From contig NW_004798036.1 of the NCBI RefSeq assembly GCF_000002075.1, forward strand, positions 305,171 through 369,170: a DNA stretch of 64,000 bases, written 5' to 3'. Numbering within the stretch: the stretch's first letter is position 1; the number at the start of each line of letters is the position of its first letter. Positions 28,801-42,300 of the stretch are shown piece after piece. The notes beneath the pieces are model-generated. The model made no database searches. It was not told the DNA's origin and worked only from the letters and a program-made list of their open reading frames with translations. Source of the stretch: Aplysia californica (lineage: Eukaryota; Mollusca; Gastropoda; Aplysiida; Aplysiidae). Made by a program: the position numbers and the translations under genes.

Positions 28801-31800
28801 TTTATTTCACCTGTTAATTACAAATTTAAATAATTTGCGAAATTATAATAATTTGTGTTGAGATGCCTAGGGCAGCTGGGAAGGGGATGCTATAGAAGTA
28901 ACTTTATTATTATTATTATTGTTTTTGTTTTTTTTAAAATTATTATTGTTATTATTTGTGCACAGTAGGAAGATGTACTTGTAGCACAGGTTGTGTTAAT
29001 GCTTTCAATGTCTCTTGTAAGGTTGACGTGCCTTTTATTAGATTAGATAAGATTTAGTTTTCTGGAGCCACCTATTTACCATACAACCTCTTATTGTTGG
29101 AAGGTTGAGTTTTGTTTTGTTTTGGGGGGGTGGCAGGCATTCCTGGAGAAATGTATTTGAAGAAATATTATTCTAGCTTTTGATGCCTTCGAAAGAAAAG
29201 GAAGTTTTGAGAGGCATTTTCCATGTGACTCAAATAACTGCCAGTAATAACGCATCACAAAATTTGTTATTTATGTACTCAAATTGATATCAGACTTTAA
29301 TTCGAGCTGGAGAGACTATGGCTCAAAACTTTGAAAGGTGCCACTTACTTTAAATTTTCTAATAGAGAAAGGAATTATTTGTTAACGAGCTTCCAGCAGT
29401 GACATTATTGTAATATTATTCAGTTATCAGAGTTCCTACCAATATTATGATATAAAATCATTGGATAAATCCGTTTTAGTCAGTTGGGTTCTCAGATATC
29501 TTACACCTTCACTTAATGGAGCCATGGGGGGGGGGGGGTTATTAAAATATTTCCCCCACTGACTGTTCATAAATTTCCCCCGACTGTTCATACATTTTTT
29601 GTTGAATAACTGTGTGGTAGTCGAGAATTAAATCCATTTCACAATGACTTTTCAGGCGGACAGTGACGATGAAGATTTTGAACTGAAACCCTCTGACAAC
29701 TTGATTGCTCTTGGCAGGGTGACAGAGGAGGCTGCGATCTTGGAAGTACACAGTAAGCTGTTGATCTGTCCTTCGTACAGTAAATTCGTCAAACATTTTG
29801 TTGGCAAAGCTAGTTTGTAGTATTGTAGGTATTTTGTTGATTTAAATGAAACCTTTTTTATTCTTTATTCTCTCAAAGCAGAGTCATGTTCATTTTTATA
29901 GTTTTATTTGAGGAGGGTGGGGTCCCATATTTTTCAAAAACTCCATCAACAGATGAAAAAATAAATGTAAGATTTCCATATCTTTCTGTGACAAAATGGA
30001 ACACTCTTTTACTGATGATATTCCACAGTATACAATGCTGAGCAGAGCAATCTATTTATCCACCACGACTACGTGCTGCCCACATTTCCCTTGGTTCTGG
30101 AGTGGTTAGACTACGACGTGGCAGATGGACAAACAGGTACTTCTTCTTTTGGGGGGGGGGGGGGGGGGGGGGAGTGGTTTTTTTAAAGTGTGGGTGTTGT
30201 TTGTTGGTTTTTTTGTGGTTGAAGAAAACGCCTATTTTTGGTCATGGAGTGGTTGCCAGGTCTGAGCAGTGCTGATAATTTTCCATGGATTTCGGCTTTT
30301 TTTGTTGTTTCCAAAATATTGTTACACAGAAGGTATGTGTTTTATTATTGTAGTTAATAGTAGAGTTCTATGTTGAAATTTCGGGATTGCAACTGGGTCG
30401 GAATATTTTCCTCTTTTTTGACTTTTTTTTTTCATTATCAGCATTGTCTGAGGCTCGATTCAGGGCAAAAAGTTAGACTGGCATGTGTACACATTTCAGA
30501 CAGAAATGGACAGGAACTCACTGACCTCACATCAAGGGGCTGTCGTGGTTTCTAGGTTACAACGTTTGCTTCTCATTCAATTGGTCCCGGGTTCGATACC
30601 TGACAGCGACAGAAAATTTTCTCCTTTCACCTTTTCTGCGCTCTAATGATGTTCTGTCATCTGCTCTTGTCTCCACTTTCTGCCTCATTATTTGACCTTA
30701 TGTAGTTGCGAGCCCCGTAAAACACTTACCAAAAAAAAAGAGAGAGAGAGAGAGAGAAGAGAAGAGAGAAAGACAATCACTGACTTCAGCACAAGAAAAT
30801 TCCCAAAGCTATTTTACCCTCTTTATTATGAGCCACTGGCTTAAAATAAAAGACTTGTTCCGCCGAAGTTATCAGGCACTCATTTATTTTAGGAGTATAA
30901 ATTCAACCGGCATTACATTTTATAATTTAGGGTAACATTCCTAATATTTCATTTCCTGAAATTGGCTGTGGCTCAAAAAAGTTATGTTTTTTAAAATTGC
31001 ATAAAGGATGGATCTCAGGAAATAGAATCATGTTACACCAACGTGTATTATGTTAGGAAATTGAATCATGCTATATTAACATGTATTATGTTTGGAAATA
31101 GAATCATTTTACACCAACATGTATTATGTTTGGAAATAGAATCATTTTACACCAACATGTATTATGTTATAGAATCTTTTATCTCATATTATACCATGTA
31201 TTATGGTGGGAAATTGAATCATGTTATATTATGTATTGTGGTGGGAAATAGAATCATGTTATACCATGTATTATGGTGGGAAATAGAATCATGTTATGCT
31301 CAGAAAAATAAAACTGGGCCTGTGTTCTGCCCGGGACCAGAGTGTCCCACCTTGGAAGCGGCCATCTGTGTGTCTTGTCAGATGCTGATAGAGCAGGAAA
31401 GAAACCTCCAAAAACTATCGTCTCTTCTTCCGTTGATGCAGGCTAGCTCGAAGGTTAAGCTCTTTCCCGTAGAAATATGAATTGTTCTGTGTCAAGTTGG
31501 GTATTTTATTTCTTCTTCTTGTCAGTTTGTTAGTATTTGAGGGCTTTAGCAGCTGCTTGCACTCTGTGCTTCTCGGGAAGCTGAGAATGTTTCGGAGTGT
31601 TCTGTGGTCTGCTGGGGTAATGATATTGAGTAAAGCGCTTAGAGCTTGCTGTCGAGCAGCGGTATGCGATGTACAAATGCTATTCATTAGTATTATTATT
31701 GTTTCGTCAGGTGTGGAGCAGGCATTGACGATCATGGTACCTCATTCCTTCCTGTTGTCTATATCTTCATGATCAGCTATTTTATGTCACATAATACAAA

Positions 31801-34443
31801 ATTCTGTTCTTTATATTTTGCCNNNNNNNNNNNNNNNNNNNNNNNNNNNNNNNNNNNNNNNNNNNNNNNNNNNNNNNNNNNNNNNNNNNNNNNNNNNNNN
31901 NNNNNNNNNNNNNNNNNNNNNNCCCCCCCTGTGAAAAGTTGATTCATTTTGTGCAGTGCAGCTTTTTAATTTATCATTATACAGAACCACCTTTGAATAC
32001 AATCGAAAAATGGCACTAGAGAAAACAGGGGAAAGAAAAGATTTTGACACTCTGAAAGGTTACATCAAGTTTGTCTAAAAGCTCACTCGCTGTTTTTGAT
32101 TAGCCATTGAAGGGTCATGTTTTCTCAAGATTTTTGAAGAGAAAAAAAAAATAGAATAGAAGGTTTTGGGGTGAGGGAGGGAGTTTATGTACAAGAAATT
32201 AAATATTCATTGTTGTTGTGCGTTATGAGAATGAATGTCTTTGCTCCGGGAGTAGCTAACTGTATTTAAAGTTCTTCAACTTACAGTGCAGTTAAATGGT
32301 ACATATACACAGTCGAACCTGTGTAAGACGGCCACCCATTGTCAAGGAGAAAAGTGGTCATGTATAAGACAGGTGGTCATGTATAAGACAGGTGGCCGTC
32401 TTAGGCAGGACTGATCAAGATGAAGAAAACAAACCTTTCCTTTCTGAGGTCCCAACCGAAGATAGCCGCATTGTTGTTGTTGTTGTCCCCCCCCGCCCCT
32501 ATTGAAGGTAATTTTGTTGCCATGGGAACTATGGAGCCAGACATCAGCCTGTGGGATCTTGATGTCGTCGACTCTCTAGAGCCAGTCAGTATCTTGGAGG
32601 GGGTCAAACCTATCAAGAAGAAGAAAAAGATGAAAAAGGTATTTATGTTGGTTGTGTTTTGTTTTGTTTTTGTTTTTTTTAAACTCTCATTAATTACTGC
32701 TGGTGTTCAGTTATGAACGATGCTGGTCATTGTCATATTTGTGGATTTCGTATTGTCAGTTTATTAAGTGGACACCACTTTACTTTTAATTACAATCTTG
32801 CTCATGCATTGTGAACAAGTTATGGGGTCCAGAATTTTTTTCTTTTATATTATATATATTCTTATCATTCAAAACTCATACATAGCCAAATTCATACCTA
32901 TGACAAAACCATTTCAGGGTCTCACCAATTTTGCTAGGTGTGTGTGTGTGAAAGACTAGTAATGTTGCAGGAAGTTGAAGGATAGCAGCAGTGATAGGTC
33001 CTACTTTTTTTTCTTTTCCTCTTGTGTTCCTGTCTGTTTGCATTACTTTTACCAGGCACTAAATAACCGTTATTGTGTCAGTGTGCTTCTTTTTCGATGG
33101 CCGAGTAGAAGACTCCGACTGACACCATTATTTCTTACGTAATTTAGCGGCGTTTATCGGAGGCGTGCACCCACGCATTGATTTACTCCTAGAAACAAAT
33201 TGCTGTTTTAATTGGGCACTCTCTTCTGGGTAACTGTTGAGATGGTCTCAGACGTGTTCAACATTTTTTTTTCTTTGCCGTTCCAGAAAGAAACTCTAAG
33301 CACAGGACACTCGGACGCTGTACTGGACCTGTCGTGGAACAGACACGTCAGGTTAGTGGTTGTTTGTTTGTGTTAGTGTTTTACCACGCTCGCAATTGCA
33401 TAAGGTCATATGAGCGCGCGGGACACACCTTATATTTTCAGTTGGTAGGAAATTTTTTGAATTTTGCCCGGGTGGCGGCCGAAGCCTACTCATATCGATT
33501 TTAGACCACCAAGGGATCTTTAACATGCGCAACTTGCACACGGGCCCTCTGAGATTTTTCGCCCTTGTCCGAGAAGGGTAGGTGTTGATCTTTACTACCA
33601 GAAGATCAGGGGTGTGGCTGAAAGACAGCAGTAAGAAGAAGCCAAGGAGTAGCAGTAGAAAGGCTGTAGAAAGAATCAGGAGCCAAGAGGAGGGGGGCAA
33701 AGGAGATGAGGGAGTGGGGGCAGAAAGAGGAGACGAAAGCAGACGACAGAACATTGCTAAAGAGCAGGAAAGGAGGTGAAAGGAGACAAAATTTAGAGAA
33801 GAAAATTTTACGGTCACTACCCGGACTCGAACCCCGGACCTTTGAATGAGAGGCCAACACCTTAACATCGAGGCCACGAGAGCCCCCTAGGTTGGTGGTT
33901 GCTGGTCAACTCCCTTAGCCCTTGTCTACCCCCCCCCCCCCCCTGTGAAAAGTTGATTCATTTTGTGCAGTGCAGCTTTTTAATTTATCATTATACAGAA
34001 CCACCTTTGAATACAATCGAAAAATGGCACTAGAGAAAACAGGGGAAAGAAAAGATTTTGACACTCTGAAAGGTTACATCAAGTTTGTCTAAAAGCTCAC
34101 TCGCTGTTTTTGATTAGCCATTGAAGGGTCATGTTTTCTCAAGATTTTTGAAGAGAAAAAAAAAATAGAATAGAAGGTTTTGGGGTGAGGGAGGGAGTTT
34201 ATGTACAAGAAATTAAATATTCATTGTTGTTGTGCGTTATGAGAATGAATGTCTTTGCTCCGGGAGTAGCTAACTGTATTTAAAGTTCTTCAACTTACAG
34301 TGCAGTTAAATGGTACATATACACAGTCGAACCTGTGTAAGACGGCCACCCATTGTCAAGGAGAAAAGTGGCCGTCTTAGGCAGGACTGATCAAGATGAA
34401 GAAAACAAACCTTTCCTTTCTGAGGTCCCAACCGAAGATAGCC

Positions 34444-34482
<39 letters not shown>

Positions 34483-37400
34483 TCGCTGAGTTTTCTTCTG
34501 TTTTTTTCTTTTGTTGCTGCTTTTGTCACGGGCGACAATAAAACGAAATGTGTCGGACAAGGAGGACCGAGTGCTATGGTAAAACAAGCTCATGGGTCGC
34601 CACCACTCGGAGAACGAGCGACGCTTCTGTCACAAGTTCATGTTGATGTCCATTGTTACTTTGTTACAGACTGGGTAAACAGTGACCACTTATCTCACTT
34701 ACGATTTGTGTATGAGTTCTGAGCGGGGCTTATGGGTTATGAGGGATCACATGCTTACCTCACCAGCAGCTGAAAATTTGTTACCTATTGGTCAACAGTC
34801 GGAAGGGCCAACACAACATGATCGGTTGGAGGAACTACCTAGCAACAACGACAGGTGATTGGATTATGACGGCTCGCCCACAACGCCAAGGGCCAATGCA
34901 CAATTTATGACAAAACAGAATGGAGTCACTAAGGTGGCCATCTAAGACAGGTGTTATTGCTTGGTGTGATAAGGGTTGTGTGTTAAAATATGGTGGCCGC
35001 GTTTGACAGGTGCCCGTTTTACACAGTTAACTTATAGAAAAAATGTAAGGGGAGAAATGGAAAGTGGCCGTTTGTACAGATGGCCGTCTTATAGAGGTGG
35101 CCGTCAGGGCAGGTTCAACTGGTTATGCTCATTTTATTTACATATAACATAGACTATCCCTTGTCTGAAAGGCAGCCAAGTGCTCTTTTTGAAAGTTCTC
35201 TGAACATTTATACCGATTAGCTAATAGAGTGACTTTATTTTTTGGGCAGGAATTAATTTTTATTTTTTCGTGGACGCTGGCCTAATGAGCTTACTCATTT
35301 CTAACTAAAATGTATTAGAACTGCTAAGGGAACTTTAATGAACAATACTTCGATATATGGGACCTCCAAAAATTTTTCATCCTTATCTGAGAAGACAAGG
35401 TGCTCGATCCTACTTAAGCTATGATTTTGGGGGGGGGGTTTGAAAAAAAGGAAGGAAAAAAATGATATTGATGGGGATCGAACTCTGGACCTCTGTGGTG
35501 ACAGGCAGACACCCTACCAGTTAAGCTACTGAGTCCCCTATAACAAATTTCTAGTTATGAGAACAGTACTTTGCCTGTGCCATAATTCAACCCAGTTTTT
35601 ACCAGGGTTCCTGCAGCCTCCTTGAATTCAAGGAGTCCTTGAAAACTCCTTGTATTTGAGGAACCTCCTTGAAAAATCCTTGAATCTTGTCGGATTGGAC
35701 ACGAACAAAATTTTTTAATTGAATTTTTGTTTCCTGTATTACTGCTCTTGGTGCGCCGTCGAAAACTGCATGAATTTCTTGACCAAATCTCCTTGAATTT
35801 CAAAAATTTCTCCTTAAAGTCTCTTTGAATTTGGTGGGGAGCTCATGGCAGGAACCCTGACTTTCCCCGTGACTGTGGAGCGGCAAATTTATCGAACCAC
35901 GTGATTCTTGTTTCAGGAATGTTCTGGCCAGTGCCTCCGCCGACCAGACAGTCCGTCTGTGGGACCTGGCCGAGGGGAAGACGGCCTCCACGCTGACTCA
36001 CCATTCTCAGCAGGTAGGTGGTTGGCGAGTGCTCTGGTGTGATATGCTTCTTCTTCCCTTCTAGCAAACGTCTATCGTTTTTATCTCCCCTCCTTCTTTT
36101 TTGTGTTTGTTACTCTTGTAACACCTCTAATCTTTGGCACTTATATATGTTATTGTGTTGCAAATGCCGTAAAACTCTTACTGACTAAAACAAAATTTTC
36201 AGCAGGTAGCCAGGCCTCCTAGAGTGACTTCTCCATAAGCTGTGCAGACGGCTTTTTCTGGGTGGTTGGCGGGTGCGCTAATGTGGTTTGTTCTTTTTTT
36301 CTCCCATCAAACATCTATCGGCCTTATCTCTCCTTTTTTGGTGTGTTACTCTCTGGTAGTGACACCTAATCATGAGCACTTCAATGCGCTATTTGTGTTG
36401 TGAGTGCAGTATGACTCTTACCAAAACTAAATATTAAAAGGCATGATTTTTTTCCGAGCACAGAAGGTTCGACTGGTGTGCTGTGGTGTCATCTGTGATG
36501 AATATCCCATTTAAGAAAAAAAAAATGTAAGTGTTTTACGGCGCTCGCAACTGCCTACGGTCATATGAGCGCGCAGGACACATTACACTTTTTCAGTTGG
36601 TAGGGAATTTTGAATTTTGCCCGGGTGGCGGCCGAAGCCTACTCTTGTTGATTTTAGACCACCAAGGGATCTTTAACATTCACAACTTGCACACGCGCCC
36701 TCTGAGTTTTTTTGCCCTTGTCCGAGAAGGCTAGGTGTAGATCTTTCCTACCAGAAGATCAGGGGTGTTGCTGAAAGACAGCAGTAAGAAGGAGTTAAGG
36801 AGTAGCAGTAGAAAGAGTCAAGAGCCCAGAGGAGGGGGCAAAGGAGGTGAGGGGTTGGGGGCAGAAAGAGGAGACGAAAGCAGACGACAGAACAATGCTA
36901 GAGAGCAGGAATGGAGGTGAAAGGAGACAATTTTTTTAAAAGAAATATTTTTCTGTCGCTACCAGGATTAGAACTCGGGACCTTTGAATAAGAGGTCAAC
37001 ATCTTAACCTCTAGGCCACAAGAGCCCCATTATCCCATTTTAAAAATTCTTCCTTGTTTCCTTGTTGGTCTTGTTCCTGCTCTTGACCTTAGAACCTTAA
37101 GTATCAGTGGGTTGTTTTGGGGGGGGGGGGTAAATATTTTTTTTCCTATCTAATCTATGGGTGTAATGAATTCTCTATTCAAGGTTCAGTGTGTTGCGTG
37201 GCATCCTGTGGAGTCTCAGTCCCTGCTCACTGGATCTTTTGACAAGTAAGATATTTCTTTGTTGCTTGTGCTGATGACCAAATGTGTAGCCTCTTTCTTA
37301 CTCGCTCTCTTTATCTCTCGCTCTCTCTTGCTTTCTCTATCTCTCTCTTGCTCTCTCCCTCTCCCCCTCTTTCTCCTTTTCTCGTTATTGCTGTTTTACC

Positions 37401-39282
37401 TTAGTTGAACAGTAGTCCCCAAGTATGCGTGTTTGTTCATGTCAAAGTAAGGTCTTGGCATCTGTTCTCATGAGCACTGTACTGTATGCAAGCAAGACCA
37501 GGACAATGTATTCACCGTGGGTGGTTGGCAGGTGCTCTGCTATGGTTTGCTCCTTCAAACATCTATCGTCCTAATCTCTCCTCCTCCTCCTTCTTTTTTG
37601 TGATTGTTTCTCTCTAGCTTACTTTACTTGTTTATTTTTTCCTTCCTCTGGTATCCTTAGGATGTCGAGGGGTTCTCTCTAGCAACACCTCTAATCTTCG
37701 GCGCTTATATAATGTAATTGTTGCAAATGCTGTATAACGCTAACTGAAACACAATGTATTCCCCTGTGACCTGGCCCCTGGTATCTGCAGCGACGGAACT
37801 GTTCCTCCTACTTCTGACAGTAAATGAGATCTGTCTGTCCAAAGACGTGACTCACCCCCTGCTGTACCTTTTGCAATTTGGACCTATGTTTTCTGGATTA
37901 AAATTTTTATTTATATATATATACTGTAGTCTCCGCCTAAGATCCCGGTGCTCAGGAGCAAGGAAATGCGGGATCTTAGGCGAACCGGGATCTTAACCGA
38001 CGAACCCAGGGAAAAATCTATGGTGACTCATATTAAGGCTCACGATAATAATAATAGATAGCATTTGTATAGCGCATATCCCCGCTCAACAGCAGGCTCT
38101 ATGCGCTTTACACTATAAATCCATAAAATGGTCTCCCTCCACTCTAAAATGAACTGACGTGACCGCTTTGTGGGTTTATGACGTATGGCGAGCAAAGAGT
38201 GGTTAACCTTGATAACCTGACCAGACCATCAATGATTTATTTATAGAGGCACCAGCCATCCTTGTCCAGGTGCTGTTTTAGCCTCAGACCTTGATAACCT
38301 ATCACAGTGCTTAGTGGCATGAGGTATGCCATTTTCACTTATTATCCTATCATGAGTCTCAAGATGTACGCTTATCCAGTTGCCCCTCCCCTTTACCTGT
38401 CAAAAATTTATAGCTCCCCCCAACCGCCTTTGTCATTACACACCATTACGTTGTGAATACACCAATTAAAATTCAGTCTGTCTCGCAAATTCGGGAGTAG
38501 AGACAACTGTAGCAATGGTCGGGGAAGAGTTCACGGTTCGATGTGATCCCGCCTTGAGGGAACGTGTAGGCCCTACCCACCCAGCGTGTGATGTAAATTT
38601 AGGGGGAGAGCTCAGGTGTGAGTGCGGTTGCGTGGGGAAAACAACTGTGTAGGTCAGTTTACATCCCGGTGTGATCCCGTCTGGGGCAAACATTGTATCG
38701 CTTCATCGAGTTTTACAACGTGTATGTGATCATATTCACGATAGCGGCTGATACTGATCTTTGACGCGACGGACAGTTTATTGATCTCAAACTTTTCACT
38801 CTTAGTTGATCGGCTATGCCTGCCCGCGGTTTTTGTTCCGCAAATTATGATCTGAAATGCGGGATCTTAGCCGAATGTCGACCTTCAGAGTGAATCAGAG
38901 CGGGATCTTAGGGGTGACTTTTGTATAGTAAAAATTCTGTTTTCTTAAAACAGCGGGATCTTAAGCGAACCGGGATCGTAAGCGGTGGGATCTTAGGCGG
39001 AGACTACTGTATATATATAACTTTTTTGTGTTTACGGGTTGTTTCTAATCTTTATAATATTCCTGCCCATGAATGTTGGACACCTGATTTCTAGTTCTTG
39101 TCATGCATTTTCAACCATATGAAAACTTTTTTTCCTATCTTTGGGTTTAGCGAAAAAGATTCAAACCTGAGTCTTGGGTTTTCAGTTCTGTGGTAACTTA
39201 ACTGTTCCCAAATATATGTATAAGTTTTGTAAATAAATGTGGAATTTCGAATTTCTCCGGGGGAAAAGGCCCCTTTTTTTAA

Positions 39283-39315
<33 letters not shown>

Positions 39316-42300
39316 CCCTTTTGTTTCTGGGGAAACCCCCCCCCCCGGGTTTGCCTTTGGGACCCCCCGGGGGGGGGGAAAGCCTGGCAATTGGAGGGGG
39401 AAGGGGGGGGGGCCTGGGGGGCCCCTTCCCCCCCTTTTCATTTTTGGGGGGGCCCCAAAAAAAAAAAACCCCCCCCCCCCCCCCCCCCCCCCAGCAGTGC
39501 TCCGGGCTAAAGTGTCTTTAGCCCATTCCCAAGGGGGGGGGGGGGGGGGGTATTAACATGTTCTTATGCACAGTAGAATTGTAAATGGGCTGACTTATCA
39601 ATGTCATGCAACATACTGTGCCGAAACAACATAGGGGGAATTGCTGCTTTTTCTTTCCTCATTCTAACTATCGTCGTTTTTCCTTTTCTTCTTTTGTATG
39701 TTTGTCACTCTCTTGTGAATTGCTATTTCCGGGGTGCCTTGAAACAGGAGAGGTGAGCAGAGTAAGCCTGATTCCCCGTTTGGACTTCTCTGTTGACATC
39801 CACCGCTTAGTGCTCATATGACCTTATGCAGTTGCGAGCACCGTAAAAACCTTACTAAAACTAAAACTCTGTGGTGTGGCAAGTAGGCACCCTGTCGTTG
39901 CACACAAAAAACATGGGTTTGATTCCTCAGCAGTGTTGGGAGAATTTTTATTAAGTATCTTGACCTTTCTATTAGGTCATTGTTTGTATCCCTCTGCTCC
40001 CTACCAAAACTGAAAATACTGTATTGTCAGTATATGGTATCTATTGTTATATATATCTGTGCCATTTCCCATCCCCTAGATAGTTTTGTATTATATCTAT
40101 GTATCTTTGCCCCCCAAATATTTTTGTATCTTCTATATATATCTCAGTGTCTCTTTTCCCAGACATTATTGTATCAATATCTGTATCAGACCATCCCCCT
40201 AGCCATAATCTCTCTATCTGTGTGGGTGGTTGGCGGGTGCTGTGGTGTGGTCTGCTTCTTCTTTCCTATCAAACATCTATCGTCCTTATCTCCCCCTTTT
40301 CTATTTTATCTTTGTTACTCTCTTGTAACACCTCTAATCTTCTGGCGCTCATATTCATATGACCTTATGCAGTTGCGAGCGCTGTAAAACCTCTACTAAA
40401 GCTAAACTCTGTGTGTGTCTTTCCTTCTCCCCCCCCCCCCCCCCCTCTTCACACACACACAATAATTGCATAGAATTTTTATGTGTGTCTTCCCATCCCA
40501 TAGACCTGATTGTATGATTGTGGGTTCGAATCCCGTTAAGGACCCGACGTTGTGTCCTTGGGAAAGGCACTTTACACGAATTTTCCTCACTTCACCCAGG
40601 TGGGAATGGGTACCGGGCTATAGACAGCGAAAGATCTTGTCAGTTTGTTAGTGTTTGAGCGCTTAATCGGCTGCTTGCACTGTATGCTTCCCGGGAAGCT
40701 GAGAATGTTTCGGAGTGTTCTTTGGTCTGCTGGGGTAATAATATAGTGTAAAGCGCATAGAGCCTGCTGTTGAGCGGGGATATGCGCTATACAAATGCTA
40801 TCTATTATTATCTATTATTATTATTAAATCTATGTTCTGTGTGCAATATAAATTGTATATATTTATATGTCAATACCCCCCACCCCTCCAAACATTTTTG
40901 TATAGAATATAGAATGTAGAATCTGTGTCTTACCATCCCTTCTAAGACATAATTTTCCACGCGCTCATCATATGACCTCATGCAGTTGCGAGCTCTGTAA
41001 AACTCTTATTAAACTAAACTAAACGACGTAATAATTTGTATATCCCCATCTGTGTGTGTCCTCAGGCCAGCACAGACCAAGGCAACCTGTACTGCGTCGA
41101 CATCCGGCAAGACAAACCCGTGTACACACTGTCGGCCCACGAGCAGGCGGTGACAGGTGAGAGAGAACTTGTCTTGGTGCAGCGTAAGCTGGCGCCAGTT
41201 TCCCGCCGGCATATTGTTCCTATTGATGTTTCCAATTCAGCCAGTCTTTTGCCCTTTGGTCCAACATGCCATCACTTGAGCCGGTTCCCGTGTATTTACT
41301 GGACTCACTTTTTCGATCGATGTCATCTTAGTGCAGCGTTAGCTGGCACGATTTTCCCGCCGGCTTATTGTTCCTTAGTTTCTTTTGATATTTCCAATTC
41401 AGCCAGTTTTTCGCCCTTTGGTCCTACGTGCCATCACTTGAGCCAGTTCCTGTGTATGTATACGGGATTCACTTTAATGATCGATATCTCCAGTGTATTT
41501 TGGTTAAAAGCTGCGGGAAACAGCGAGCCAACAGTTGACTCGCTTGTTTCGTTTCATTAAAAATTCATTGAAGTTACGTGTGATACTTTTTTAGCTGTAA
41601 TAGACGAAGTTAGTCACCGCTGCACTGCGATAGATGGTTTTATTACAAATTGGGTGCAAAACAAAATTGCGTAACCCCCAGACATCGCCTTTTCAAAATA
41701 TTGATAAAATAAAAACTATTTGGACAAATTAGATGCCGTTCTCTTTTTCTGTGAGAGCATTTCTTTCTTTTGTTGCATTTAAACAAAATTATGATTGCTT
41801 TCACAGTCATTTGTGGTTAACAATTCAATATACCCCAAAACTGTCTGGCTGCAATGGTTGTTGGATGTAAAAATAGCTCAGGCTCAAGTGAGTGAAAGAC
41901 AGAAATAATAATGATAATTGCATTTATATATATATAGGGGAATATCCATGCTCTATGCTCTAAACAACTATTGTTACCCCAGCAGACCCTAGAACATTCA
42001 GAAACATTCTCGGTTTCTCGGGGAGCATGCAGTACCAGCAGCTGATTAAGTGCCTGAACAGTAACCTTCTGTGCTGAAGTACAGGATTCTAAATGGCATA
42101 ATTCCATACCTGTTTCTTTGCATTTATTTTGAAATTTTGCCTGTTATCTTTAAACATTGCTGAACATGCCCTTAGGCCTGTTCTATGGTGTGACTTCTTT
42201 GAACTCAATCCCATGTAAACGTCCCATTGTTGCATAGCAGCTTCTCTTTCACTGCCTGGGTCAGGTTTCTGTCTGCTGACATTTTCGTTTCTCTGCATAG

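Noticed and set aside
28845-28925. Another SINE-D tail copy
   Set aside because: Only the ATT repeats and a few short words match; similarity is too weak to assign.
31811-32050. Reading frame crossing the N gap
   Set aside because: It contains undefined bases and the sequence around it is non-coding intron.
33582-33779. Charged reading frame and its opposite-strand Leu/Ser-rich partner
   Set aside because: It lies entirely inside SINE-C and recurs, disrupted, in the other copies.
37790-37820. Candidate for the missing PWP1 exon (AG before CGACGGAACTG)
   Set aside because: Translation in the required phase does not resemble a WD repeat and is too short.
39239-39556. Gly/Pro/Phe-rich reading frames
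   Set aside because: The underlying sequence is homopolymer-stretched and probably erroneous.
40503-40545. tRNA genes at B-box motifs (also 30580, 33830, 35490, 43470)
   Set aside because: No complete cloverleaf; each is followed by a SINE body and tail, or stands alone as a degraded head.
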